Assembly (NCBI RefSeq): GCF_002288925.2
Contig: NW_022098093.1
Span: forward strand, 29,881 to 93,880
DNA from: Delphinapterus leucas
Taxonomy: Eukaryota; Chordata; Mammalia; Artiodactyla; Monodontidae
Direction of reading: 5' to 3'
Length of the DNA stretch: 64,000 nt
Of this stretch, positions 35,086 to 46,216 are shown in pieces (within the stretch, counting starts at the first letter, position 1; every line of letters begins with the position of its first letter). Both the position numbers and the translations under genes were made by a program. The notes beneath the pieces are model-generated. The model saw only the letters and a list, made by a program, of their open reading frames with translations. It made no database searches and had not been told where the DNA came from.

Positions 35086-35424
35086 CATTTGAATGAATGC
35101 TTATTTAATATCAGGATCTATTTACTTAGAATACTTTATATTGTGCCATACATACTCAAGAGGTACCCAAAGCAGAGCTGCTTATGTGTTAATATTTATA
35201 GAGCTTTAGTGAGAATTTTTTTTCTTATGTATGAACTACTACTGCTCCAACAATTAGTATTCATCTGAAGCTATTAAAAAAAACCTTTATTGTAGCATCT
35301 AGAAATCTAGTGAAGACTTCTTATTTACAGCAAAGACAGCATTGGTCTCCCCTGTTCTCATAATATTAGAACTCCTGATTTAAGTTCAGCTATTGCTGGC
35401 TAATTTTTGTGCTCTGAAAAGCAG

Positions 35425-35900
35425 ATGACAAGATATATTTTCTGTGCAAAAGATTTATTGGGGAAATGCCTGTGAATGATAAAGGGGAGAGGGAACCTAA
35501 GTAGCCAGAGAGCCTTGAGATGGAGATTTAGGTTTGACATTTATGAACTAAGAGAAAGAAGAAGGACTGAGTAGGAAGAACTTAGGACTGCAGTGCAGCT
35601 CTAAAAAATACCTCCCCAGGGTGACAGAAAGCCCCAGATCAAAGGCTGTCTTTTAGAGAAGTCTCATGTTGGGCAGGAATGCCAAGCTCTAGGATGCCCT
35701 TATTGCTAAGTCATTAGCTACAAATAGCCCAGGAAAAGCTTGGCTTTTGTTTGGACACTGTGGTAGCCCCCAAATGTGTGGCAAGTGAGAACCACCAGAC
35801 ATTTCTCTCTTAAAGGGAAATACAAGTGGTGCATTCTCAAGGCTGGTACAACTACACAGTCATCTGTAACTTTAAGTATGCCCATATAACTAAGATTTAA
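35425..35900 (-). mobile_element. Ancient interspersed repeat, family uncertain (minus)
   Basis: On minus this ends with cccctttatcattcacagg, then ccccaataaatcttttgcac, a polyadenylation-like 3' end typical of an old mammalian repeat. Family not identified. No coding content. Confidence 0.35.
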
Positions 35901-36955
35901 CTAAAGGGATATGAAGTAAAGTCATGACTGCAATGCTTGCCCCTACCCTTAACCCCTTTCTCCATCCTCAGTTTGCATCATGTTCACAGTAGCAAATCAC
36001 CTCCAATAATGTAAGGGAGAGTGGAGAAAGAAGATAGGAGGAGGAAAGGTCCAAGGATAACTGAGAAAATGTCATCACACCACACCATTATAAAGAGAAA
36101 CTTCTATACCCATTAAAAAATATTATAGGGTTCTGTGACACAAAGCTGAATTTCAACCTTAACTAATACAGATGAAACAGAAAAATTTTGCTAAGGCATC
36201 AATGTTAAGGGTAGATTAGAAAAAGGGATGTTTCAAAATAAGTTGGTCTATAAGAAAATACTGGGACAATATAAACACGTTTTAACATTGGCCCAGACAT
36301 TGCTGTTTTGATGGAAAAAGAAAGTTAAATACTTTGTCAAGATCAAACCAATGGGATTTGCTGACATGATGAGAAAGAAGGAAAATTAATGAAGAGTTCA
36401 AGATCTTGAAATTGTTGATTGGGTGAGTGATGATACCATTAAACAAAACAGGAAGCATGAAGATGGATCAGGACTACTGGGAAGACGATGATGAATTTAG
36501 TTCTTGTTGAATTATACTGAATTGCTGATGAAACATTTAAACTTGGTTGTTCCATGTAAGGAGAAGATTGAGTCTGTTCAGCAAGTAAAACACATTCTTT
36601 ATGAGCATAATATCTTTCCTCTAAAAATTTCCTAAATGATTAGAGAAAGTTATTCATGTGAAATGAAGTCATAATGCAGTATTTAATGTTCCCATTTGTA
36701 ATGGATAGTGGTTTTCTGTTTTGTTTTGTTTTTTTTCATTTACCACATATAGAAGATATCTTTGGGTAGTCAAATGATACTTTGTTTCTTGTACATTTTC
36801 TAGCTTAACCATTATAAACAAAGTATCTTAGTGACTTGGTACTCTTTCATATAGCATCATCAGAGATGACTAAATCCTTTATACATCATCCTCATCTACT
36901 TACCTGTTAGAAATATAAAAATATATAAAGGTTAGACATAAATTCCATGTTCTTT
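35901..36955. other. Non-coding stretch, no gene seen
   Basis: No supported exon. Around 36390-36600 there is faint resemblance to a common ancient repeat (gatgatgaatttagttcttgttgaa region), too weak to list. Confidence 0.45.
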
Positions 36956-38903
36956 TCTCTTGATTCTTTTTTTTTAACATCTTTATTAGAGTATAATTGC
37001 TTTACAATGGTGTGTTAGTTTCTGCTTTATAACAAAGTGAATCAAATATACATATACATACATCCCAATATCTCTTCCCTCTTGCGTCTCCCTCCCTCCC
37101 ATCCTCCCTATCCTACCCCTCTAGGTGGTCACAAAGCACCGAGCTGATCTCCTTGTGCCATGTGGCTGCTTCCCACTAGCTATCTATTTTACGTTTGGTA
37201 GTGTATATATGTCCATGCCATTCTCTCACTTTGTCACAGCTCACCCTTCCCCCTCTCCATATCCTCAAGTCCATTCTCTAGTAGGTCTGTGTCTTTATTC
37301 CCGTCTTACCCCTAGATTCCTCATGACCTCTTTTTATTTTTCCTTAGATTCCATATATATGTGTTAGCACACAGTATTTGTTTTTCTCTTTCTGACTTAC
37401 TTCACTCTGTATGACAGACTCTAGGTCCATCCACCTTATTACAAATAGCTCAATTTCGTTTCTTTTTATGGCTGAGTAATATTCCATTGTATATATGTGC
37501 CACATCTTCTTTATCCATTCATCTGATGATGGGCACTTAGGTTGTTTCCATCTCCTGGCTATTGTAAATAGAGCTGCAATGAACATTTTGGTACATGACT
37601 ATTTTCGAATTATGGTTTTCTCAGGGTATATGCTCAGTAGTGGGATTGCTGGGTCATATGGTAGTTCTATTTGTAGTTTTTTAAGGAACCTCCATACTGT
37701 TCTCCATAGTGGCTGTATCAATTTATATTCCCACCAACAGTGCAAGAGTGTTCCCTTTTCTCCACACCCTCTCCAGCATTTATTGTTTTTAGATTTTTTG
37801 ATGATGGCCATTCTAACTCGTGTGAGATGATATCTCATTGTAGTTTTGATTTGCATTTCTCTAACAATTAATGATGTTGAGCATTCTTTCATGTGTTTGT
37901 TGGCAATCTGTATATATTCTTTGAAGAAATGTCTATTTAGGTCTTCTGTCCATTTTTGGATTGGGCTGTTTGTTTCTTTGTTATTGAGCTGCATAAGCTG
38001 CTTGTAAATTTTGGAGATTAATCCTTTGTCAGTTGCTTCATTTGCAAATATTTTCTCCCATTCTGAGGGCTGTCTTTTGGTCTTGTTTATGGTTTCCTTT
38101 GCTGTGCAAAAGCTTTGAAGTTTCATTACATCCCATTTGTTTATTTTTGTTTTTATTTCCATTTCTCTAGGAGGTGGGTCAAAAAGGATCTTGCTGTGAT
38201 TTATGTCATAGAGTGTTCTGCCTATGTTTTGCTCTAAGAGCTTGATAGTTTCTGGCCTTACATTTAGATCTTTAATCCATTTTGAGCTTATTTTTGTGTA
38301 TGGTGCTAGGGAGGGATCTAATCTCATACTTTTACATGTACTTGTCCAGTTTTCCCAGCACCACTTATTGAAGAGGATGTCTTTTCTCCACTGCATATTC
38401 TTGCCTCCTTTATCAAAGGCAAGGTGACCATATGTGTGTGGGTTTATCTCTGGGCTTTCTATCCCGTTCCATTAATCTGCATTTCTGTTTTTGTGCCAGT
38501 ACCATACTGTCTTGATTACTGTAGCTTTGTAGTATAGTCTGAAGTCAGGGAGTCTGGTTCCTCCAGCTCCATTTTTCGTTCTCAAGTTTGCTTTAGCTAT
38601 TTGGGGTCTTTAGTGCTTTCATACAAATTGTGAAATTTTCTGTTCTAATTCTGTGAAAAATACCTTTGGTAGTTTGATAGGGATTGCATTGAATCTGTAG
38701 ATTGCTTTGGGTAGTAGAGTCATTTTCACAATGTTGATTCTTCCAATCCAAGAACATGGTATATCTATCCATCTATTTGTATCATCTTTAATTTTTTTCA
38801 TCAGTGTCTTATTATTTTCTACATAGAGGTCATTAGTCTCCTTAGGTAGGTTTATTCCTAGATATTTTATTCTTTTGTTGAAATAGTAAATGGGAATGTT
38901 TTT

Positions 38904-39263
38904 TTTATTTCATTTTCAGATTTTTCATCATTAGTGTATAGGAATGCCAGAGATTTCTGTGCATTAATTTTGTATCCTGCTACTTTACCAAATTCATTGA
39001 TTAGCTCTAGTAGTTTTCTGGTAGCATCTTTAGNNNNNNNNNNNNNNNNNNNNNNNNNNNNNNNNNNNNNNNNNNNNNNNNNNNNNNNNNNNNNNNNNNN
39101 NNNNNNNNNNNNNNNNNNNNNNNNNNNNNNNNNTTTATTTCATTTTCAGATTTTTCATCATTAGTGTATAGGAATGCCAGAGATTTCTGTGCATTAATTT
39201 TGTATCCTGCTACTTTACCAAATTCATTGATTAGCTCTAGTAGTTTTCTGGTAGCATCTTTGG
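38904..39263. repeat. 130-bp direct duplication flanking the gap (probable artefact)
   Basis: 38904-39033 and 39134-39263 are the same 130 bp of L1 ORF2, identical apart from one base (39032 a, 39262 g). Homologous L1s in the window (L1-A near 5040-5160, L1-C near 57540-57655) have this stretch once. The simplest reading is that two contig ends overlap and were joined with a gap instead of merged. Confidence 0.85.
39034..39133. other. Assembly gap of exactly 100 N
   Basis: One hundred N placeholders inside L1-B ORF2. A length of exactly 100 is typical of an unknown-size gap. Flanking sequence is duplicated on both sides. Confidence 0.99.
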
Positions 39264-41442
39264 GATTCTCTATGTATAGTATCATGTCATCTGCAAACAG
39301 TGACAGCTTTACTTCTTCTTTTCTGATTTGGATTCGTTTTATTTCTTTTTCTTCTCTGATTGCTGTGGCTAAAACTTCCAAAACTATGTTGAATAAGAGT
39401 GGTGAGAGTGGGCAAGCTTGTCTTGTTCCTGATCTTAGTGGAAATGGCTTCAGTTTTTCACCATTGAGGATGATGTTGGCTGTGGGTCTGTCATATATGG
39501 CCTTTATTATGTTGAGGAAAGTTCCCTCTATGCCTACTTTCTGCAGGGTTTTTATCATAAATGGGTGTTGAACTTTGTCGAAAGTTTTCTCTGCATCTGT
39601 TGAGATGATCATATGGTTTTTCTCCTTCAATTTGTTAATATGGTGTATCACTTAATGGATTTAATATATTGAAGAATCCTTGCATTCCTGGAATAAACCC
39701 TACTTGATCATGGTGTATGATCCTTTTAATGTGCTGCTGGATTCAGTTTGCTAGTATTTTGTTGAGGATGTTTGCATCTATGTTCATTAGTGATACTGGC
39801 TTGTAGTTTTCTTTCTTTGTGACACCTTTGTTTGGTTTTGGTATCAGGGCGATGGTGGCCTTGCAGAATGAGTGTGGGAGTGTTCCTCCCTCTGCTATAT
39901 TTTGGAAGAGTTTGAGAAGGATAGGTGTTAGCTCTTCTCTAAATGTTTGATAGAATTCGCCTGTGAAGCCATCTGGTCCTGGGCTTTTGTTTATTGGAAG
40001 ATTTTTAATCACAGTCTCAATTTCAGTGCTTGTGATTGCTCTGTTCATATTTTCTATTTCTTCCTGGTTCAGACTCGGCATGTTGTGCATTTCTAAGAAC
40101 TTGTTCATTTCTTCCAGGTTGTCTATATTATTGGCATAGAGTTTCTTGTAGTAATCTCTCATGACCTTTTGTATTTCTGCAGTGTCAGTTGTTACTTCTC
40201 CTTTTTCATTTCTAATTCTACTGAGTTGAGTCTTGTACCTTTTTTTCTTGATGAGTCTGGCTAATGGTTTATCAATTTTGTTTATCTTCACAAAGAACCA
40301 GCTTTTAGTTTTATTGATCTTTGCTATCGTTTCATTCATTTCTTTTTCATTTATTTCTGATCTGATCTTTGTGATTTCTTTCCTTCCACTAACTTTGGTG
40401 TTTTTTTTGTTCTTCTTTCTCTAATTGCTTTAGGTGCAAGGTTAGGTTGTTTATTCGAGATGTTTCCTGTTTCTTAAGGTAGGATTGTATTGCTATAAAC
40501 TTCCCTCTTAGAACTGCTTCTGCTGCATCCCATAGGTTTTGGGTCGTTGTGTCTCCATTGTCATTTGTTTCTAGGTATTTTTTGATTTCCCCTTTGATTT
40601 CTTCAGTGATCACTTCGTTATTAAGTAGTGTTTAGCTTCCAAGAACTTGTATTTTTACAGATCTCTTCCTGTAATTGATATCTAGTCTCATAGTGTTGTG
40701 GTTGGACAAGGTACTTGATACAATTTCAATTTTCTTAAATTTACCAAGGCTTGATTTGTGACCCAAGACATGATCTATCCTGGAGAATGTTCCATGAGCA
40801 CCTGAGAAAAATGTGTATTCTGTTGTTTTTGGATGTAAAGTCCTATAAATATCAATTAAGTCCATCTTGTTTAATGTATTATTTAAAGCTTGTGTTTCCT
40901 TATTTATTTTCACTTTGGCTGATCTGTCCATTGGTGAAAGTGGGGTGTTAAGGTCTGCTACTATGAATGTGTTACTGTCAATTTCCCCTTTTATGGCTGT
41001 TAGTATTTGCCTTATGTATTGAGGTGCTCCTATGTTGGGTGCATAGACATTTACAATTGTTATATCTTCTTCTTGGATCGATCCCTTGATCATTATGTAG
41101 TGTCCTTCTTTGTCTCTTATAATAGTCTTTATTTTAAAGTCTATTTTGTCTGATATGAGAATTGCTACTCCAGCTTTCTTTTGATTTCCATTTGCATGGA
41201 ATCTCTTTTTCCATCCCCTCACTTTCAGTCTGTATGTGCCCCTAGGTCTGAAGTGGGTCTCTTGTAGACAGCATATATATGGGTCTTGTTTTTGTATCCA
41301 TTCAGCCAATCTGTGTCTTTTTGTGGGAGCATTTAGTCCATTTACATTTAAGGTAATTATCCATATGTATGTTCCTATTCCCATTTTCTTAATTGCTTTG
41401 GGTTTGTTATTGTAGGTCTTTTTCTTCTTTTGTGTTTCTTGT

Positions 41443-42330
41443 CTAGAGAAGTTCCTTTAGCAGTTGTTATAAAGCTGGTTTGGTGGTGCTGAGCACTCTC
41501 AGCTTTTGCCTGTCTGTAAAGGTTTTAATTTCTCCATTGAATCTGAATATGATCCTTGCTGGGTAGAGTAATCTTGGTTGCAGGTTTTTCTCCTTCATCC
41601 CTTTAAATATGTCCTGCCACTCCCTTCTGGCTTGCAGAGTTTCTGCTGAAAGATCAGCTGTTAACCTAATGGGAATTCCCTTGTGTGTCACTTGTTTTTT
41701 TCCCTTGCTGCTTTTAATATGTTTTCTTTGTATTTAATTTTAGACAGTTTGAATAATATGTGTCTTCGCGTGTTTCTCCTTGGATTTATCCTGTATGGGA
41801 CTCTCTGTGCTTCCTGGACTTGATTAACTATTTCCTTTCCCATATTAGGGAAGTTTTCAACTATAATCTCTTCAGATATTTTCTCAGTCCCTTTCTTTTT
41901 CTCTTCTTCTTCTAGAACCCCTATAATTCGAATGTTGGTGCGTTTAATGTTGTCCCAGAGGTCTGTGAGACTGTCCTCAGTTCTTTTCATTCTGTTTTCT
42001 TTATTCTTCTCTGCAGTAGTTATTTCCACTATTTTATCTTCCAGGTCACTTACCCGTTCTTCTGTCTCAGTTATTCTGCTATGGATCCCTTCTAGAGTAT
42101 TTTTCATTTATTGTGTTGTTCATTGTTGCTTGTTTCCTCTTTAGTTCTTCTAGGTCCTTGTTAAATGTTTCTTGCATTTTCTCTATTCTATTTCCAAGAT
42201 TTTGGATCATCTTTACTATCATTATTCTGAATTCTTTTTCAGGTAGACTGCCTATTTCCTCTTCATTTGTTAGGTCTAGTGGGTTTTTATCTTGCTTCTT
42301 CATCTGCTGTGTGCTTTTCTGTCTTCTCAT
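41443..42330 (-). pseudogene. L1-B ORF1 (RNA-binding chaperone), broken
   Basis: ORF1p relic starting with ATG at 42330 (MRRQKSTQQMKKQDKNP). It contains an N-terminal low-complexity part, a coiled-coil heptad region (KMQETFNKDLEELKRKQ) and an RNA-recognition part (frame 41688-42107). The C-terminal domain (frame 41467-41691) holds GIPIRLTADLSAETLQARREW, the best conserved ORF1p block. Two frameshifts (near 42090 and 41690) split it. A CAA-to-TAA change after TTKPAL truncates the C-terminus before the usual stop at 41443. Non-functional. Confidence 0.88.
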
Positions 42331-43798
42331 TTTGCTTATCTTACTGTGTTTGGGGTCTCCTTTTTGCAGGCTGCAGGTTCATAGTTCCCTTTGTTTTTGG
42401 TGTCTGTCCCCAGGGGCTAAAGTTGGTTCAGTGGGTTGTGTAGGCTTCCTTGTGGAGGGGACTAGTGCCTGTGTTCTGGTGGATGAGGGTGGATCTTGTC
42501 TCTCTGGTGGGCAGGGGCACGTCTGGTGGTGTGTTTTGGGGTGTCTGTGGACTTATGATTTTAGGCAGCCTCTCTGCTAATGGGTGGGGTGGTGCTCCTG
42601 TCTTGCTAGTTGTTTGGCATGGGGTGTCCAGCACTGTAGCTTGCTGGTCGTTGAGTGAAGCTGGGTGTTGGTGCTGAGATGGAGATCTCTGGGAGATATT
42701 CACCGTTTGATATTATGTGTAGCTGTGGGGTCTCTTTTGGACCAGTGTCCTGAAGTTGGCTCTTCCACCTCAGAGGCACAGCACTGACTCCTGGCTGCAG
42801 CACAAAGAGCCTTTCATACACACGGCTCGGGATAAAAGGGAGAAAAAGTAGAAAGAAAGAAAGAAAGAAAGAGGATAAAATAAAATAAAGTAAGATAAAG
42901 TAAAGTTATTAAAATAAAAAATAATTATTAAGAAAAAAAATTTTTCAAGTAAAACAAACGAAAAACGGACGGACAGAACCCTAGGACAAATGGTGAAAGC
43001 AAAGCTATACAGACAAAATCTCACAGAAGCATACACATACACACTGACAAAAAGAGGAAAAGGGGAAAAAATAATATATCTTGCTCTCAAAGTCCACTTC
43101 CTCAATTTGGGATGATTCGTTGTCTATTCAGGTATTCCTGTGATGCAGGGTACATCAAGTTGATTGTGGAGCTTTAATCCGCTGCTCCTGAGGCTGCTGG
43201 GAGAGATTTCCCTTTCTCTTCTTTGTTTGCACAGCTCCCGGGGCTCAGCTTTGGATTTGGCCCCACCTCTGCGTTTAGGTCGCCAGAGGGCATCTGTTCT
43301 TCTCTCAGACAGGACGGGGCTAAAGGAGCAGCTGATTCGGGGGCTCTGGCTCAGTCAGGCCGGGGGGAGCAAGGGGTACGGATGCGGGGTGAACCTGCGG
43401 CAGCAGAGGCCGGCGTGACGTTGCACCAGCCTGAGGCACGCCGTGCATTCTCCCGGGGAAGTGTCCGTGGATCACGGGACCCTGGCAGTGGCAGACTGCA
43501 CAGGCTCCCAGGAGGGGAGGTGTGGAGAGTGACCTGTGCTCGCACACAGGCTTCTTGGTGGTGCCAGCAGCGGCCTTAGCGTCTCATGCCCGTCTCTGGG
43601 GTCTGCGCTGATAGCCGTGCCTTGCGCCCATCTCTGGAGCTCCTTCAAGCAGCACTCTTAATCCCCTCTCCTTTTGGGAGGTCTGAGGTCTTATGCCAGC
43701 GTTCAGTGGGTGTTCTGTAGGAGTTGTTCCATGTGTAGATGTATTTCTGATGTATCTGGAGGGAGGAAGGTGATCTCCGCGTCTTACTCTTCTGCCAT
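42331..43798 (-). promoter_or_regulatory. L1-B 5' UTR (internal promoter region)
   Basis: About 1.5 kb, shorter than in L1-C (2.4 kb). It has a CpG-bearing distal half (43160-43660) and a purine-rich microsatellite on plus (GAAA repeats at about 42849-42875 with AT-rich flanks). The A-rich module duplicated in L1-A and L1-C is present once. The distal part near the 5' end appears internally shortened: at about 43660 the text jumps from the tctctggagctc block to the tttgggaggtctgaggtctt block that lies near the 5' terminus. Confidence 0.75.
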
Positions 43799-44000
43799 TG
43801 CGTAGCACAGGGAACTCTACTGAATATTCTGTGATAACCAACATCAGGAAAGAATCTGCTAGTGTTGGTGGGTCTCCTGCAGAGTTGGGTGGTGGCTCTG
43901 TCTCACCGTGAGGACAAGGACACTGGCAGCAGAAGTTCTGGGAAGTACTCCTTGGCGTGAGCCCTCCCAGAGTCTGCAATTAGCCCCACCAAAGAGCCCC
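43799..44000 (+). other. Foreign segment at the L1-B 5' end: two L1-derived pieces in opposite orientation
   Basis: Inside the L1-B target-site duplication but not L1-B sequence. 43801-43863 (tagcacagggaactctactg and gaatattctgtgataacc) reads as a sense 3' UTR of a different L1 subfamily. 43862-44000 (gttggtgggtctcctgcaga to accaaagagcccc) reads as sense 5' leader of a pecoran/cetartiodactyl-type L1. Both lie on plus, opposite to L1-B. Assignments rest on remembered consensus sequences. Confidence 0.65.
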
Positions 44001-44013
44001 TCTCTTGATTCTT

Positions 44014-45230
44014 ATATTTGACATTATCTATTAAGTAACTTCTTAAAAAAAGTTAAAATCCAGACTAATTTGCATCAAAAGTATAAAAACTTTTGATTCA
44101 AATTAATTTGTATATTAAATTATAAAAACAGCATTCATATTTTTTACATTCTTATTTTATGCCATAGGGTTATATAAAAATAAACCTCACAATGATTTTT
44201 GGTTATATTTATGAATTTGAACATTTTTCTGGTTAAATGCCAGAAATTGAGCATCTATATTCATTATTTAACCTCCCTTCTTTTCTTTTTTATTATTTTT
44301 TAATCTTTGTTGTTCTTGTTTTTGTGATTTTTACCCCAGGTTCAAATAATACATGTGGATCCAGCCAAGTCTTTGGGTGACTGATCTCTTGATTTCCTGA
44401 CAGCTGACAATGTATACAGTAATTACGCCACTCGGACATGGAGATTGCATTATCTCAAATTGCCTGGAATGATAACAATTTATCAAACTTGCTGCAAGAA
44501 GTTTATCTTCACCTTAAAGTGATCACTTTTCTCCCTGTTAAGTTGCTTTATCTAATAGAATGAGTCCAGAGGGCCTTCATTTACTTCTGTTCCTACTCCT
44601 CTCATTTTTATTCTTTGGTCATTAAGCAGCTGAAAGAAGACTGTAGACAATGTTTTGTGCCTGTATTGTTTATCTTACTATTTGTCAGTGCAGTAGAGAT
44701 TCAGACTTTATAATCTGACACAAAAGCACAAGACAAGTTAAGTTATAGGATTTCGGAGTACCTCAGTCAAACTTATACCTGTCCTATACCACTGAGTTTG
44801 CAAGACACATTTAATTATAAAAGTAATATTATAAAAATAAAAATACTACCAATCAGAGAACTTAGTTTTCAATTGTATATTACCTGAGTCTTTAAGAACA
44901 AGATCAACATTATATATTTCTCATATCTAGGAAAACGAGGAAAACCCAAATTACAAATTACTACCATGATTTGTATGAACAGATTCTTGCTTCTCAATGG
45001 TAAGTGACTTTACTTCTTTTAGTGCCAATATAATTGACAGTGATGATATGCACAAATAACTTCACACTGAATATTGGGATGATGGAAGACAGAAAACAAG
45101 TGGTCAAGGCATTGGAATATCATGATCTAGAAAGACAGGTTACAGTTTGTCATGAACCTCTTTTTACAGAGCAAGGAATCATTGTCACATGACAAATGAC
45201 TTAGCGTTTGGTTCTGTAAGGCAGAGTGTG
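44014..45230. other. Non-coding stretch, no gene seen
   Basis: No recognised repeat or exon. AT-rich at 44040-44220. Confidence 0.45.
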
Positions 45231-46216
45231 AATGCTTAATTTTATGTGTCAACTTGACTGGGCTAAGAGATGCCCAGATAGCTGGTAAAACATTATTTCT
45301 AAGTGTGTCTGTGAGGGTTTTCCAGAGGAGATTAGCATTTAAATCAGTAGACTAAGTCAAGAAGATCACCTTGACCCACACAGTGGACATAATTTGATCT
45401 GTTGAGGGCCTGAATAGAACAAAAAGGCACAGTGAGGAAGAACTGGCTCTTTTTACTTGAGCTGGGACATCTATCTTCTCCTGCCCTCAGACAACAGCAT
45501 TCCTGGTTCTCGGGTCTCCGGACTTGGACCAGGACTTACACTATCGACCCTCCCCATAATTTTCAGATGAGGACTTATACCAAGGGTTGCTTTGGTTCTT
45601 AGGCCTTTGGACTGGGACTGAATTACACCACTGACTTTCCTGATTCTCCAGCTTTCAGACAGATCTTGGAACTCAGCTTCCATAATCACAGGAACCAATT
45701 CTTATAGTACATCCCTTCTTATATATCTACATAGAGGCATACCTCATTTTGTCATGCTTCACAGATACTGTGTTTTTTTTACAAATTGAAGATTTGTGGA
45801 AACCTTGCAAGTCTTTCAGCACCATTTTTCCATTAGCATTTGCTCACTTCATGTGTCCGTGTCAGAGTTTGGTAACTCTAGCAATATTTCAAACTTTTTC
45901 ATTATTATTATTATGTTTGCTATGGTGATCTGTGATTAGTGATCTTTGAAGTTACAACTGTAATTGTTTTTGTTTTATATTTTTTAATGTATGGATATTT
46001 TTATACATCATGCTATCTGTCACACACTTCAGAAACTACAGTTTAGTGTAAACATTACTTTTATGTGCCCTAGAAACCAAAATAATTGTGTAACTCACTT
46101 TATTGTGATATTCACTTTATTTTGGTCATCTGGAACCAGATCTGCAATATCTCTGAGGTATGCCTGTACGGTATATATCCTATTGGTTCTGTTTCTCTGG
46201 AGAACCCTGACTAATA
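45231..46216 (+). mobile_element. Ancient LTR-like repeat (ERVL/MLT2-like), split by a MITE
   Basis: Begins ttaattttatgtgtcaactt and gactgggctaagagatgccc, and ends ggttctgtttctctggagaa and ccctgactaataca. These are the two ends of a familiar mammalian repeat that I take to be an ERVL-type solo LTR. Without the inserted MITE it is about 550 bp. An AATAAA-like signal is not preserved. The 75-codon minus frame at 45471-45698 is a chance frame. Family name is tentative. Confidence 0.6.
45730..46166. mobile_element. Tigger-type MITE nested in the LTR
   Basis: 437 bp with terminal inverted repeats: aggcatacctca near the left end, tgaggtatgcct near the right. It is bordered by TA on both sides (45728-45729 and 46167-46168), the pogo/Tigger target duplication. 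The inner text (tttgctcacttcatgtgtcc; atttcaaactttttcattat) matches a common Tigger-derived non-autonomous family. The LTR resumes directly after it. Confidence 0.82.

Larger units (their letters stand above)
37344..41384 (-). pseudogene. L1-B ORF2 (endonuclease/reverse transcriptase), broken
   Basis: Starts with ATG at 41384 (MGIGTYIWIITLNVNGLN) and ends at TAA 37344 after the QKEKNKYCVLTHIYGI tail. Endonuclease: LQETHF is intact, but the metal/catalytic blocks read VADLNTPLS (usually GDFN) and SNHNTMRLD (usually SDHN, so the Asp is Asn). [17 protein letters not shown] (frame 39743-40339) and [13 protein letters not shown] (frame 39007-39651) are kept. C-terminal knuckle: [18 protein letters not shown], with Tyr for the last Cys. 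Frame breaks fall near 40630, 40390, 39740, 38800 and 37590, in addition to the assembly gap. Non-functional. Confidence 0.9.
36969..44000 (-). mobile_element. L1-B: near-full-length L1 LINE with foreign 5' end (minus)
   Basis: About 7.0 kb. Plus reads poly-T tail (36967-36976), 3' UTR (to 37343), ORF2 (37344-41384), ORF1 (41443-42330), 5' UTR (42331-43798), then 202 bp of sequence not belonging to this L1 (43799-44000). A perfect 13-bp target-site duplication, tctcttgattctt (36956-36968 and 44001-44013), encloses all of it including the foreign part. L1 homology stops at ATGGCAGAAG on minus (43798), about 16 bases short of the L1-C 5' terminus. Closest in the window to L1-C; both ORFs are broken. 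A 100-N gap lies inside ORF2. Confidence 0.95.

Noticed and set aside
38904..39263. Genuine tandem duplication in L1-B ORF2
   Set aside because: The two copies meet at an exactly 100-N gap and are 99% identical, so an unmerged contig overlap is more likely.
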